Source: Metellina segmentata (taxonomy: Eukaryota > Arthropoda > Arachnida > Araneae > Tetragnathidae). Taken from it: DNA of 64,000 nucleotides. Shown here piece by piece: positions 1 to 10,640 of this stretch. The notes under the pieces were generated by a model. The model searched no databases. It had not been told where the DNA came from and saw nothing but the letters and a program-made list of their open reading frames with translations. The stretch covers positions 65,044,998 through 65,108,997 of the forward strand of contig OX375876.1 in the NCBI GenBank assembly GCA_947359465.1, in the 5' to 3' direction. A program made the position numbers and the translations under genes. Within the stretch, counting starts at the first letter, position 1, and each line of letters opens with the position of its first letter.

Positions 1-782
1 ACTTTTATTCTTATCTTATGAAATAATCGTTGACATTTTTTACAGCGCTACTATCTTTGTCATGGTGCCAACAATATGTGCCTCGACTAAGCGAAATTTA
101 AAGTCGTTTCGAAGCTAATTTCCATCTGTTGAGATTACAGCATTGGAAAAATTTACAAAGAACCGATTAAATTTTAGAATTGATGATTATCCTAAATTCA
201 GTCGACAGAAGGTGACAGTCAGTTCTTGCATAAAAACACAACGCTGAACAGACGAACAACAGGGCAAGCTATCCCCGTCGAATATTAGACTCTTTATTAA
301 ACTCCCCTTCTAAATAAAGCGTCCCATATTGTGACAATCTTCCACTGGAGCGTATATCAGAAACAATTACGGACATAAAAGTGACAATTCTCGCAGATTT
401 ATCATTTATGATTGATCGATCGGTCGATTGTTTACTCTTCGTTGTGTTATTTCTTCATTTCCCTTGAGAATTCAAGACGATAGAATCGCATAAGAACAAT
501 CCTTTTAACGGAAGAAAATAAGTCCATCCAGTTGTACCTAAGATCTCGTATTCGCGAAAAAGTGTTATGATATCGTAAAGAATTTTCTCCATTTTAGTAT
601 TTCAGGGTGATTCAATATGAAATTCCTATTTCATCTTTAATTATACTTATGATGAAATATTTTAGCTGCGATAATAAGTAATAACCTTTTAATCCCTAAT
701 GGTGAGATTTCGGTATATTTTTAATGCTTGACCACTGACCTCTTCGTCACTGACCTCTTCGACATGTGACATACTGACGACT
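1..782. other. 3' flank, nothing recognised
   Basis: No coding region or repeat was recognised. A short direct repeat (CACTGACCTCTTCG twice) lies near 733-764. Confidence 0.4.
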
Positions 783-850
783 ATTTGTGAAGGGATGGAA
801 GGGAAAGAATTTGGGGATTTATGGCGCAAGATCAGCACCTAGTGTATAAG
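783..850 (+). repeat. dispersed 'TTTATGGCGCAAG' repeat, fragment
   Basis: Contains TTTATGGCGCAAGATCAG. This core recurs near 10270, 10530, 12155, 49490 (inverted) and 55130 (inverted). Short and diverged. Confidence 0.35.
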
Positions 851-982
851 TCGCGATTACTCCTAATAAGGCAATCGCCAACATCCATCGGGTTATAAAC
901 CAGGATTCAAACCGGAGACCTACTAGGTGGCAGACCAAAGCTATGAACAATGTAGTATAATTATTTTAGATGCAGGTAGAAG

Positions 983-1067
983 AGGGCACTTTAATTGACG
1001 TCACTCTAAAGAAACATAACGGGCTATTGGCAAAGGTATAGGATCAATCCCGAAGGTAAAGATCAGA
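983..1067 (-). mobile_element. tRNA-derived SINE, 3' body fragment
   Basis: Matches the tail-proximal body of the SINE family described at 6551-6885: a GACGTCACTC start, AACGGGCTATTGGC and GGATCAATCCCGAAGG blocks. It abuts a second SINE tail beginning at 1068. Confidence 0.6.
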
Positions 1068-1935
1068 GGTAGGTAGGTATTTTAATTAACGTCATGGTTT
1101 CCCACACTTTTATTCAATAAAAATTAAAGAACTTTTAAGGACTTTTATAAAACCAAAAAAAAAAAAAAAATTTCAAGGACCTAAAATTTTTTTATAACGA
1201 CCTAAAACAAGGGATGCGCAAAAGTTGCCAATTGAAAAAAATGAGAAAATATATTTTTTTAAACATAATTGTTTTACTCTATTTTTAAACTAATGATAGT
1301 TAAAAAAAGAATAGTAATCAATTTTGGTTAAAATTAGGATTTTCTTTCTCACAGAAACTGTGATTTTTTTTTTTGTTGCAAAGTGGGCTTTTCGTCTCAA
1401 TGTTAACTATTAGGCTACATGCATACCTATCGATTTTGGTGGTGCGATAAAATATTGTACGCAATTTGCGCCATTTGAGCTCGTACTAGTCTGGACAAAG
1501 GATGAAACTAGTTTGAACAAGTTCCAACGCAAGACGAAATTTATGTACTATTTTTAAAACAATCAAGTATTTTCAACGACTTTTCACAAAGTTCCGTAAT
1601 TTTCAGGGACTTTCAAGGGCCCCCTAGTTTGAAAAAAAATTAAGGACTTTTAAGAACTTTTCAATGACTATGGGAACCCTGAACGTCTCTCTTTAGCATC
1701 ACAGTGGGTTACTGACGATGGTACAGCATCAATACCGAATGGAAAGATCCAACACAACATTTTAAACCATGGTCATATGACGAGTTAGAAATGAGCTGGC
1801 ATCCCACTCTCCACACCGCGCCAACATGAAGAAATTTGAGGCCACGACAAATTTAACGTGCACCAGCTCCCTTAGTACACTAAAATCTTTGGTTGGATTC
1901 GAACTCGCAACCCTCCCGTTGTTAAATGGACCTAG
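1068..1935 (-). mobile_element. tRNA-derived SINE interrupted by a hAT-like element
   Basis: The SINE tail (1068-1093, TAGGTAGG then TTAATTAACGTC) continues after the insertion at 1682 with AACGTC and the usual body blocks (GGTTACTGACGATGG, AACCATGGTCATATGACG, GAGCTGGCATCCCACTC) up to a tRNA-like head with B-box-like GGTTGCGAGTTCGAA (minus strand). The head resembles the type II head at 60091, not the type I head at 6885. Confidence 0.65.
1094..1681. mobile_element. hAT-like non-autonomous insertion
   Basis: A 0.59 kb block with inverted ends: the left end has GGTTTCCCACAC and AAAGAACTTTTAAGGACTT, and the right end inverted reads CAGGGTTCCCATA with a similar AAGTTCTTAAAAGTCCTTAA. The SINE bases AACGTC occur on both sides (1088-1093 and 1682-1687), so they are a target duplication; extended to 8 bp they match at 7 positions. 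The ends and TSD length fit hAT elements. No transposase ORF is present. Exact ends are uncertain by 2-3 bp. Confidence 0.55.
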
Positions 1936-2313
1936 CACCTTAAAAATGACAAAAATACAGAACAAAACTTTTTGCTTAAAAAGTTGCCTTATACTGTTTA
2001 AAATGTTGTTCTAGAAAACCAGACTGACTACAGTATTTTTTTTTAAGTTATAAGGATTTTTGTGAGTGCGATCACAGTGCTTCGAAACCAAAACTAACTG
2101 AAAAACTGATCTGACTGAGCTAACCACATTACCTCGATAGTTATTTTCGATTAATTAAATGAAATAGCTTAGAAGATGAAACTTTTCTTTGTAACTGTTA
2201 CTGATATCATTGCTTGTCTATTTTTATCAAAAAAAAAGGGTTTTGTTTTGTTTTTCTGTTCGATATTTGTTATTCTGTTAGTTCCTTTTTCTGTTCATGC
2301 GTTATAAATAATT

Positions 2314-3170
2314 ATGCCTAAACGAAAACGACAGAGCTATGATTATAAAGGTATGATTCTCTCTCCCCTCCCCCGATATACAACTTTTCTTTGGGATGGG
2401 GGTACCAAAACATTTAATAATTTGTATGTTGTGTATGGTAGTGATATATCTATAAAAAAGTGAAATGTGTCTACTACATTAGTAAACGTTTGCTGACACA
2501 GTTAAGAGATGCAGTAAAAACGCGGAAAGCTCATGGTACCACATTGGGTGAAAAATCTCGTTGCAGTTTATATGAAAAAACTATAAAAATATTAACTCGT
2601 TTTTATTAAAATGCAATATTAGCAAATAAAGCTGATAATAATGCCATGAAAGCTACCATATATGCTACTCTTTACCATGACACATCAACAGACAAGAAAC
2701 CACAGCACTTCATGCGTCTAAAGGGTTCCAATTCTTGGTGCTTTAACCAGTCTGCGTAAGCCAGACATTTGCCACCAGGTTCTCATAAATTGAAAGTTGG
2801 GACACGAATTAAAGAGGAACATTTGGCAAAGATTTTGCCAATGGAACTTTTAGAAAGGTGTTCAAGGTGCATGACGCAAAATGCAAATTAAAATCTACAC
2901 AGCATGTCAAGTGTCCAAAGTAGAATTTTGTGCCAAAAAAACGTGTCGAAATGGCCACACCAGAAGCAGTTTGTGAGTATAATATAAGGGTACTTTCAAC
3001 TAATCAACACATTCAGAAAGCTGCTGGGATTACGTTAGGATCTGATAACTTCAACAGATAATTGATGCTCGAAAGAATTATCATCGAATGAAACGTTTAA
3101 ATGCCATATTTCAACGTGCTCGAAAGTTAGTGAAAAAATAAATCAAACAAAGGAATTGGCTCTTAAAAAA
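2314..3170 (+). pseudogene. decayed Mutator-like transposase fragment
   Basis: A plus-strand coding remnant broken by stops and frame changes. It opens MPKRKRQSYDYKG, then shows TQLRDAVKTRKAHG..LGEKSRCSLYEKTIKIL, NAMKATIYATLYHDTSTD, PQHFMRLKGSNSWCF, PPGSHKLKVG, CSRCMTQNAN and a final VEMATPEAVCEYN..GITLGSDN block. The order SWCF, PxSH, CxxxxTQNxN is that of a transposase-derived family widespread in arthropods and related to the Mutator-like domain. A possible donor (GGTATG) follows the first block, so the parent may have had an intron. I cannot trace terminal repeats. No intact reading frame remains; inactive. Confidence 0.55.
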
Positions 3171-3179
3171 GTAATGATC

Positions 3180-3705
3180 ACTTATTGTACAGGGAAAATT
3201 TAAACTTCACTCACATATAAAAAACAGCTATAGTAAAAATTTAAATCATTTTTATTTATAATTTTTTAGCATAATTTTAATTTTAAAACTTTAAACGGCT
3301 TTTTCTCCTATTTCATTTTTTGTATACATCCCATAATTGAAAATGCAAAGCCTTTTTTAATTTTCAATCAATTGACTTCAAAATTTTTGTACATTGTATA
3401 TAGAATCTTATTATGAAATACGGGTACGCATTTTTAATTATTGTGAGTAGAATTGTTTTTAAAAAAATAAAAGTGCAGTGAAGTGTGATATTTTACATAA
3501 CGTTTCAGATTTTATTTTTTTTCTCAAGATCTATTCAATGCATCTTCAATTCCATACCTGTAAATTTAGATTATAGTTAAAGGAATATTATAAAAAAATC
3601 AAGCTCATATCATAAAAATTAAATAAGAAGATAAACTTTAAAAATTCTTGAATTTTTCATCCTTTTTTATTTTAAAATTTTTTAACACATTTTGAAGAAA
3701 ATTAA
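3180..3705. other. AT-rich spacer, nothing recognised
   Basis: Very AT-rich sequence without ORF, repeat or splice-site context that I can support. Confidence 0.4.
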
Positions 3706-3707
3706 TA

Positions 3708-5457
3708 CACTGCTTGACAATTGCTAAGGAACAAATACAATTTTTAAAATAATTAATAATATTCATTGATTAAAGAAATGAAACTTGGTATATATTTAAT
3801 TAAGATACTATGGCATTAAGTATAATGTAAAATGTTATAGATTTTGGCACATGGAAAAGCAAGTTAATAAAAAGAAAAAATCTGCTACTTAGAGCAATTT
3901 TTATTAAGTCTCGAAAAATGTTATTTCTATCCGAAGTCATGACAGATATACACACTCAGTAAGAAGTGAAGCCTCCTTGCACACTAATGCCCTTTTAGCA
4001 TCTGCTATGCATGCTCTCCACTAAACAGTCGAGGAGTGCTTGGGGGTATTGTCCCATTCCTCTCCCAAAGCAATTTTGTGCCCTTGCACAGTTTGGGGCA
4101 GGTGATTCCTTTGTGAAACACGTCTACAAAGATCATCCCAAGTATGTCCAATAGGATTTAAGTCCGGTGAATATGCAAGCCATTCCATACGTTCAATATC
4201 TTCGCTCTCTAGTGTCTCAGAGACGTCAACTGTTCTATGTGGGCATGCATTGTCACTCATGAACAGAAAGTATGGACCCACTGCACCCCGAAATAAACGA
4301 ACATGACCCAGGAGAATCTCCGTGCAGTACCGCTTTAATGTAAAAGCACCTGCGTCAAAGTTGTGAAGCTGTGTTCTGCCATTATGCATAATGCCTGCCC
4401 ACACCATGACCCCTCGGCCATAACGATCAACATCACAGTAATCGGTGGTGTATAACGGGTACTCCTCTTGTAGGACCCCACGAGATCTGGTCCTACTTAT
4501 TGTCCTCCTTGTTTGCAAGTACAGCAAACGCTTTCCATTCTTAAAGGAAACTTTATTTGACGGACAAAATACACATAAAAATGGTACATAGCAAGAAGCC
4601 TTTCTTGCTCACACGCCGAGGCTCCCGCGTAACTCTCCTGCGTCTCCCCTTTCAGGGTCACCCCTTCTCCTCGTGGGCCAGCACTTACCCCCTACACCTC
4701 TCTCTCTCTCCACAGTAGTTGGTGTCCACAATCCCTCTTCATGGTGAATCGGGATTCGTCGGAGGACATGACTCTTAACCACTGTTGATGATTCCAAAGA
4801 ATATGTTCTTCACACCAGCGTAACTTTTCCCGACGATGGCGTGGTTGTAATGGAACGCACTTAACAGGCTTCCGCGCATACAAGCAGCTTGATTTAATCT
4901 CCAAGAAGTTGATTTGGCGGTTACACGAGTGCCGGTAGCGGTTGCAAGCTCTGAACCAATCTGTCCCGGAGTGAGATGTTTGTTCCTTATTGCTGTTAGG
5001 GGAAAATGTGCATCATCTCTGGGTATGCTGCTCCTATTACGACCGCCAGTATGCTTTCTCAAAGCATTTCCACCTTCCGCGGCTCTTTATTAACGCGAAA
5101 TAACGCTTTTTGACACGCATTGCTGCAGCAACTTGGGTGACGCTTTGCCCAGATTCAAGCCGCCCCAACTGCTCGCCGACGGTCAAATTCACTAAAATGA
5201 TGCTTTACGGACATTCTCTCCCTTATACTTGCATCAGAAGACGGAATTCATCTGAACTGCTTTCACAACCTTAAATCGTGATTTTCTGTAGATACTTTAC
5301 TGTTTGAAATTTCAATTAATAAACAGCTCGTGTGCGCTGTCTTTTATACAGATAAGAGACCTACAGCACCCTCTGAACTTACATTTTTACGATTGAGCGG
5401 CTTTCAGAATCGCGGTTTTGTATAAATTGGTTGTTCCTTAGCAATTGTCAAGCAGTG
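3708..5457 (-). mobile_element. Tc1-like DNA transposon, decayed
   Basis: A 1750-bp element with matching inverted ends (CACTGCTTGACAATTGCTAA at 3708 and its complement ending at 5457), flanked by TA at 3706-3707 and 5458-5459, the Tc1/mariner target duplication. Its minus strand carries a broken Tc1-type transposase. Confidence 0.9.
4021..5216 (-). pseudogene. Tc1-like transposase, broken
   Basis: Starts near 5216 with a helix-turn-helix region (SEFDRRRAVG...SGQSVTQVAAAMRV), then TGRNRSS, a second DNA-binding part, SSDESRF with the first catalytic Asp (about 4750), VMVWAGIMHNGRT, MSDNACPHR with the second Asp (about 4250), and SPDLNPIGHTWDDL near 4165. The family normally has SPDLNPIEHxWD, so the third catalytic residue (Glu) is Gly here. 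At least two frame breaks split the gene into pieces (5062-4775, 4904-4692, 4527-4021). It therefore lacks both an intact frame and a complete DDE triad and cannot be active. Confidence 0.85.
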
Positions 5458-5531
5458 TAGTTTAAATTTTTATGTTTACTTCTCTGGCATACGAAACTGC
5501 AAAACGTTTGTCTAAAAGTGTTTTCAGTAAA

Positions 5532-7192
5532 ACCGTTAGTCTTCCAACCGGGCTACCTCAGCCCCGTAAAGATCAGAGGACAAGACATCGTAATTTTGAA
5601 GCACAGTCAGATGACGAGGCCAACACCTGAACTGGAACCCCTTCTCTTCGAATTTCCTCACCACGCCAACGTGAGGACATTTAAGGCCACAAGAGATTTG
5701 TATTCAGGTGAGTACTTGAATTAACGTCGTACTAGAGGAATTCAACGGACTAATCGCAAATTTCTAGAATCAATCCAGCTTGAAGATCAGAGGACATGTC
5801 TCGTAATTTTGAAACATGGTCTGATGACGAGGCCAACGCCTGAGCTGGAACCCCTTTTCTTCAAACTTCCACGCCACGCCAACGTGAAGACATTTAAAGC
5901 CACAAGAGATTTATATACAGTTAAGTACTTGAACTAACGTCGCACTAGAGCAATTTAACGGGCTATTGACAAAATTTCTATGATCAATCCCGGTTAAAGA
6001 ACAGAGGACAAGGCATCGTAATTTTGAAGCACTGCCAGATGACGAGCACAACACTTAAGCTGGGACCCCTTCTCTTCAAACTTCAACACCACGCCAACTT
6101 TGAGGGCATTTAAGGCCACAAGAGATTTATATTCAGGTGAGTGCTTGAATAAAAGTCGTACTAGAGTAACTCAACGAACTATTCGCAAATTTCTAGGATC
6201 AATCCCGGTTGAAGATCAGAGGACATGCGTCGTAATTTTGAACCATAGTCAGATGACGAGGCCAACTCCTGAGATGGAACCCGTTCTCTTCAAACTTCAA
6301 CACCACGCCAACGTGAGGACATTTAAGGCCACAAGAGATTTATATTCAAGTGAGTACTTGAATAAAAGTCGTACTAGAGTAACTCAACGGATTATTCGCA
6401 AATTTCTAGGATCAATCCCGGTTGAAGATCAGAGGACATGCGTCGTAATTTTGAACCATAGTCAGATGACGAGGCCAACACCTGGGCTGGAACCCCTTCC
6501 CTTCAAACTTCCACACCACGCCAACGTGAACACATTTAAGGCCACAAGAGTATGGTAATGATAATTTTAGTTAACGTCGTACTAGAGCAACACAACGGGC
6601 TACTGACGACGGTCCGGGATCAGTCCCTTAAGGGAAAGATCCGAGGACAACACTTCGTAATTTTGAACCACGGTCAGATGACGAAGCAACACCTGAGCTG
6701 GCACCCCACTCTCCAAACTTCCACGCCAACCCAACGTGAGGACTTTCGGCCACGACAGATTTAAGGTGCACCAGCCGCCTCTACACCATACGTTTACAAA
6801 CATCCATGCCCGGACCCGGATTCGAACCAGGAACCTTCCGATCTAGAGGCTAACACCTTAACCACTATACCGGTTGGTCGGCTAAGGCCACAAGAGATTT
6901 ATATGCAGGTAAGTACTTGAATTAACGTCGATCTAGAGCAACTCAATGGGCTATTGACAAAATTTCTGTGATCAATCCCGGTTAAAGATCAGAGGACATG
7001 TCTCGTAATTTTGAACCATAGTCAGATTATTTGACCTACACCTGAGCTTAAACCTCTCTCTTTGAACTTCCTCGCCACGTGAGAACATTTAAGGCCGCAA
7101 TAGGTTTAGCAAGCCCGTCTGGTTGAATCAAGTTTAGAATTCGCAACCCTACGGATGCTAATCCGCTATTCTTCAAACTGAACCACCGATGC
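5532..7192 (-). repeat. SINE multimer: one tRNA-like head and six tandem bodies
   Basis: The block GATCAGAGGA (or close variant) recurs at 5571, 5785, 5999, 6214, 6427 and 6987, spaced 214, 214, 215 and 213 bp. The last gap is 560 bp, reducing to about 212 bp once the 335-bp SINE at 6551-6885 and its 13-bp duplication are removed. Each unit is the SINE body plus tail (AAGAGATTTATATTCAGG..GAGTACTTGAATTAACGTCG). Only the rightmost unit runs into a tRNA-like head (about 7192-7130, minus strand: GGCATCGGTGGTTCAG, then GGGTTGCGAATTC). Open frames crossing the units are chance products of the repeat. Confidence 0.75.
6551..6885 (-). mobile_element. tRNA-derived SINE (type I head), full length with TSD
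   Basis: A 335-bp SINE. Minus strand 5' end at 6885: GCCGACCAACCGGTATAGTG (A box within TAGTGGTTAAGG), then TCCTGGTTCGAATCCGGG (B box), followed by a body of about 250 bp and a tail ending GTTAACTAAAATTATCATTA. It is flanked by a perfect 13-bp duplication, AAGGCCACAAGAG, at 6538-6550 and 6886-6898, which places it inside one unit of the SINE multimer. The head pairs poorly in the anticodon stem, so it is not a functional tRNA gene. Confidence 0.85.
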
Positions 7193-7950
7193 CAATATAA
7201 TAATTTTAGAATTGCAAAACTCGTTAGTGACAACTTAGTTATTTGTGAACAATTTTCAATACAAGACCCCAAAATATCATCATTCTTATCGTATGGATAG
7301 CGAGGTACAATTCCCTTGTACTAGCTAGATAGTTAGCAACTAACTATACAAAGAACCTGTAAAATGTTAAAATATTTAAAAAGCAGTTTAAAGTTTACTG
7401 AAAGGAATAAAAATAATTTATTTTAACTAAAGATACTGTTACGCCATTTTTCTATTCAGAAATTATCCAAAAATTCAATCAATTGAAAAAGATAGTTCTG
7501 AACAAACCATGTAGATATAAAAAGCGGTTTGGTTCTTAAAAATATTAAATTAAAATATCGTCTTGGATTATTAATTGAAATATGTTATTTGTGTACTAAA
7601 AAGGTTGAAGTAAATATAAGGTGAGAATAAAATCCTTTTCCATGGGAAATACAGACAAAGGAACGAACTTGTTGCCTGTTGGATGCTTTGTAATAATGCT
7701 AGTGTGTTTTAATACCACGTATAATCATACGCTGAGGATGTTTGTCATTTGCAATGCAACCTCTTAATACTTAATGTGGGGGGATTTCTTAATCCTTAGG
7801 CTCGGTCTTAGTTTAGTGGATTTAATGGAAATTTATTTGTTTACCCCTCCATTATAAAAGTGCTATCAGACATCATAAATGTTATTTTTATAGATTGACT
7901 AAATTATTTAAACAGGATTAGAGTCAGAAGTTTTACTTCAAGCCGAAAAG
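7193..7950. other. AT-rich flank, nothing recognised
   Basis: No supported ORF or repeat. Confidence 0.4.
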
Positions 7951-7951
7951 T

Positions 7952-8315
7952 AAGTTCGTCATATTGTTTTTTCGTTTACATTTTCACTTTTTTTTCTTCA
8001 GTTCGAAAATTTTATTTCTTCCATTGGCTTCTTGTTACAAAATATTATGTAATAGATTGTTATAAGTAAGTTATAGTTATGTTATAAGTAAATTATATTA
8101 TGTTATAGTTATGTTATAAGTAAGTTATATTATGTTATAGTTATATTATGTTATAAGTATAAAGTAAGTTCGCCATATTGTTTTTTCGTTAACATTTTCA
8201 CTTTTTTTCTTAAGTTCGAAAATTTTATTTCTTCCATTGGCTTCTTGTTACAAAATATTATGTTAAAGTAATCATGTAACAAGAAGCCAATGGAAGAAAA
8301 AAAATTTCGAACTAA
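7952..8315. repeat. fold-back repeat with direct and inverted copies
   Basis: A block of about 100 bp beginning near AAGTTCGTCATATTG (7952) recurs at about 8164. Its end (TTCTTCCATTGGCTTCTTGT) recurs inverted at about 8278-8300, giving a hairpin of roughly 40-bp arms at 8213-8313. A tandem GTTATAAGTAAGTTATA-like tract lies between the direct copies (8058-8160). This resembles a MITE or fold-back element with a partial duplication. Confidence 0.6.
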
Positions 8316-8915
8316 ACACACCACACAGTCCTAAATATGTAAATTTTGCAAGCTAAATTAGATCGTTATACCATACATTTTTGTCAAACATAGGAAAATA
8401 AATAATCATTTATGGAACTGTCAGCTATCCCTTATATTAGAATTTTTAGTTCTCTTTTAGAGAAAGAGATGCAAGAATTTATTCTTACAAAAATATTAGT
8501 TAAGTATTTTTCAAATAGAAAAACTAAAACATCATTTATTTAAAACTAATTATATGTGTAAAGTAATAATCTAAAAATATTTTTAGAGTGTCAACTTAGT
8601 TAAAAAAGAATTCACTTATTCAATATTCTATTACTCCACTCAAAATTTTACTTATGTTGCGTCAATTTCAATGATTTAACAAGTTAACAACAGAACCCGT
8701 ATTCTTATTAATATTTCCACTAATATAGTAAAAGGCTGATAGTATCGAATTTGATGATCATTTATGAAATTTGATAATATGGATTTAATTCTTTGTTTCT
8801 GGTAACACATGATCATATCACTGAACTCATTTTTGTTTTTATTAATTGATAAAATTAAAAATTATGCAAGGAAGTTACCTATTAGCTAATATTAATCCAA
8901 ATACTTACCTTCTGA
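8316..8915. other. AT-rich flank, nothing recognised
   Basis: No supported coding region or repeat. Confidence 0.35.
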
Positions 8916-9012
8916 GGAGCGCACACACTTATATATATTTGGCAATTTTAAGGCTTCCCTGCATGACTTCAAACCATTTTTTATTTTTATTTTTTTTAAC
9001 CGATAGAATATT
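8916..9012 (+). repeat. dispersed 'CTTCCCTGCATGACTT' repeat, fragment
   Basis: Contains GGCTTCCCTGCATGACTTCA and an ACCATTTTT stretch, then ACCGATAGAAT. The same order occurs at about 12050 and 52765. Confidence 0.4.
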
Positions 9013-9082
9013 TTATGTGAGTGTTTCAATTAAAAGCTGTAGTTATATATTTTCAAGTTGTAAAGCAATACTTTACCCTCCA

Positions 9083-9156
9083 ATAGTGTAGTAATATTTT
9101 TAACCTACATCACATTCAGTAATGCGTGATGTAGGGTAAAAGTATTACTACACTAT
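9083..9156. repeat. hairpin (about 31-bp arms) downstream of ENOSF1
   Basis: ATAGTGTAGTAATA followed by TAACCTACATCAC, a short loop, then GTGATGTAGGGTAAAAGTA and TTACTACACTAT. The arms are almost perfectly complementary with a loop of about 12 bases. Confidence 0.8.
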
Positions 9157-9266
9157 TTAGAAATCTCGTAACGATCAGAGAGTTAGAGTTCAGTAAACCT
9201 GGAAAAGAGAATGTTCTAATACCGAATTACGAAGAATATGATTATTTTTATAAGTAAAGATAATAT

Positions 9267-9272
9267 TTATTG
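9267..9272 (-). promoter_or_regulatory. candidate poly(A) signal for ENOSF1
   Basis: AATAAA on the minus strand 286 bp beyond the ENOSF1 stop codon. In such AT-rich DNA this hexamer is common by chance, so this is only a candidate. Confidence 0.25.
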
Positions 9273-9557
9273 ATAAATTCATAGAAATTCGTGTCAACAA
9301 GTTATGAACAGAAATTCAACAATAACCAAAGAAATTCATATAATTATTAAATTCAATTAAACAGAAACGAGTTAAACATGGTGGCAACTGACAACAAGTC
9401 GGAAATAGATTCCAAAGGGGACATTTTTCTCATCTTGTATCGCATAATAAGTGGGACCCAACTAGTTTATGGCAAACTCTCTTGTTCGGATGTTTACGGT
9501 TAAGAGAATAGCTCTGCCAGTAACATTTTGCGTAGTGTTTTCCACCACGCCGATTGT

Positions 9558-9753
9558 TCATAATGGCTTATTAAACTTTCCCTCTTGGAACAGTTGTTTC
9601 CAAACATTTCCGCCTGGATATTGGTAATCGGATATTGTTTGATCTTTCATTTTCGTGCTGTAACCTGGACTGGCAGGCGGCATGTAACGACCTTTCTTCA
9701 GGACGACAGGAGTTTCGAAGTGCTCGTGAAGGTGTTCTACGTATTCGACCATC
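9558..9753 (-). CDS. ENOSF1: ENOSF1-like terminal coding exon
   Basis: A 196-nt last coding exon: after the shared Arg codon it reads MVEYVEHLHEHFETPVVLKK, contains YMPPASPGYSTKM and YPGGNVWKQL, and ends KFNKPL before TGA (9560-9558). The acceptor is CTCTTCCAG|G. All these blocks match the C terminus of ENOSF1. The frame is open upstream to about 9926, but that part (MEEMGILWCSYK...) is intron read-through: it precedes a good acceptor and has no family match. The stop position fits a family-length C terminus. Confidence 0.95.
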
Positions 9754-10133
9754 CTGGAAGAGAAAAATACAGATTTTATCTTTTTATTGGTCACAAAGTA
9801 GGTTGAAAATTCGGTGGTTATAATCAAGAAGGATGATAGGATAGTTATGCAAAAGTTTAAAATGAGCAGTACGTTACATTCCAAGTTCATTTTATACGAA
9901 CACCATAAAATTCCCATTTCTTCCATTATTTGTATTTGTTCGAATCTTATAAAGCTATTCTGATTATGTTACATTCTGATTGACATTAGCTATTTAGTAA
10001 CTTTCTTGGATAAAAGGGGCATTTTCGTTTTAAGTTTATTAATCCGCACATTTACAATTCGCATTCTGTAATTATTTGTGTTTGGTTATAAATTACTAAT
10101 TTTTACATTCGGATTAGCATTAGCTAATAAGTA

Positions 10134-10640
10134 ACTTTTTGGATATAAGATAGTTTTTCAGTGTTAATATAAACAAACTACGTATGAAGGAATTACTTCT
10201 GTTTAAAAAACAATTTATTCATCGCCGTTTTGATGATGTTTGATAGTAATTTTTAGTATCAGTGGTTGGACGTGTTTTATGGCACAGGAGCGATATTTGG
10301 CCAAGCTGCGTCTAACACAAAACAGACAACATCAAACAACGGATATTCATACACAAGAAAAGTTTTACTAACAGTAGTTTTTCTAGCAAATAAGTAATTT
10401 TTGGATACAAGAGGATTTTTCAATGTAAATATAAACAAACTACCGATGAAGGGACTACTTCTGTTTAAAACACAATTTATTTATCGCCATTTTGAGGATG
10501 TTTGATAGTAATTTTTAGTATAAGTGGTTGGACGTGTTTTATGACACAAGAGCGATATTTGGCCAAGCTGCGTCAAACACAAAACAGACAACTCAAGCAA
10601 CGGATATTCATACACAAGAAAAGCTTTATTATCAGATGGG
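10134..10640 (+). repeat. tandem duplication, 262-bp period, two copies
   Basis: AAACAAACTA occurs at 10171 and 10433 in matching contexts; the copies agree closely over ACTTCTGTTTAAAA..CAATTTAT, GATGTTTGATAGTAATTTTT, GGTTGGACGTGTTTTATGGC and ATATTTGGCCAAGCTGCGTC. Each copy carries the dispersed 'TTTATGGCGCAAG' core. Confidence 0.8.

Noticed and set aside
6100..6558. 152-codon plus-strand frame with repeated KATRDLYSxExLNKSRTRVTQR blocks
   Set aside because: It is produced by the SINE-body array (about 213-bp units, close to a multiple of three) read against the SINE orientation. No start context and no family match.
6815..6885. A tRNA gene on the minus strand
   Set aside because: A and B boxes are present, but the anticodon stem pairs poorly and the sequence continues into a SINE body bounded by target duplications. 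It is a SINE head. The same applies at 23700-23778 and 60091-60160.
9754..9926. Upstream extension of the ENOSF1 last-exon frame beginning MEEMGILWCSYK
   Set aside because: It lies before a good CTCTTCCAG acceptor whose phase fits the previous exon, and it has no match to the family. It is intron read-through.
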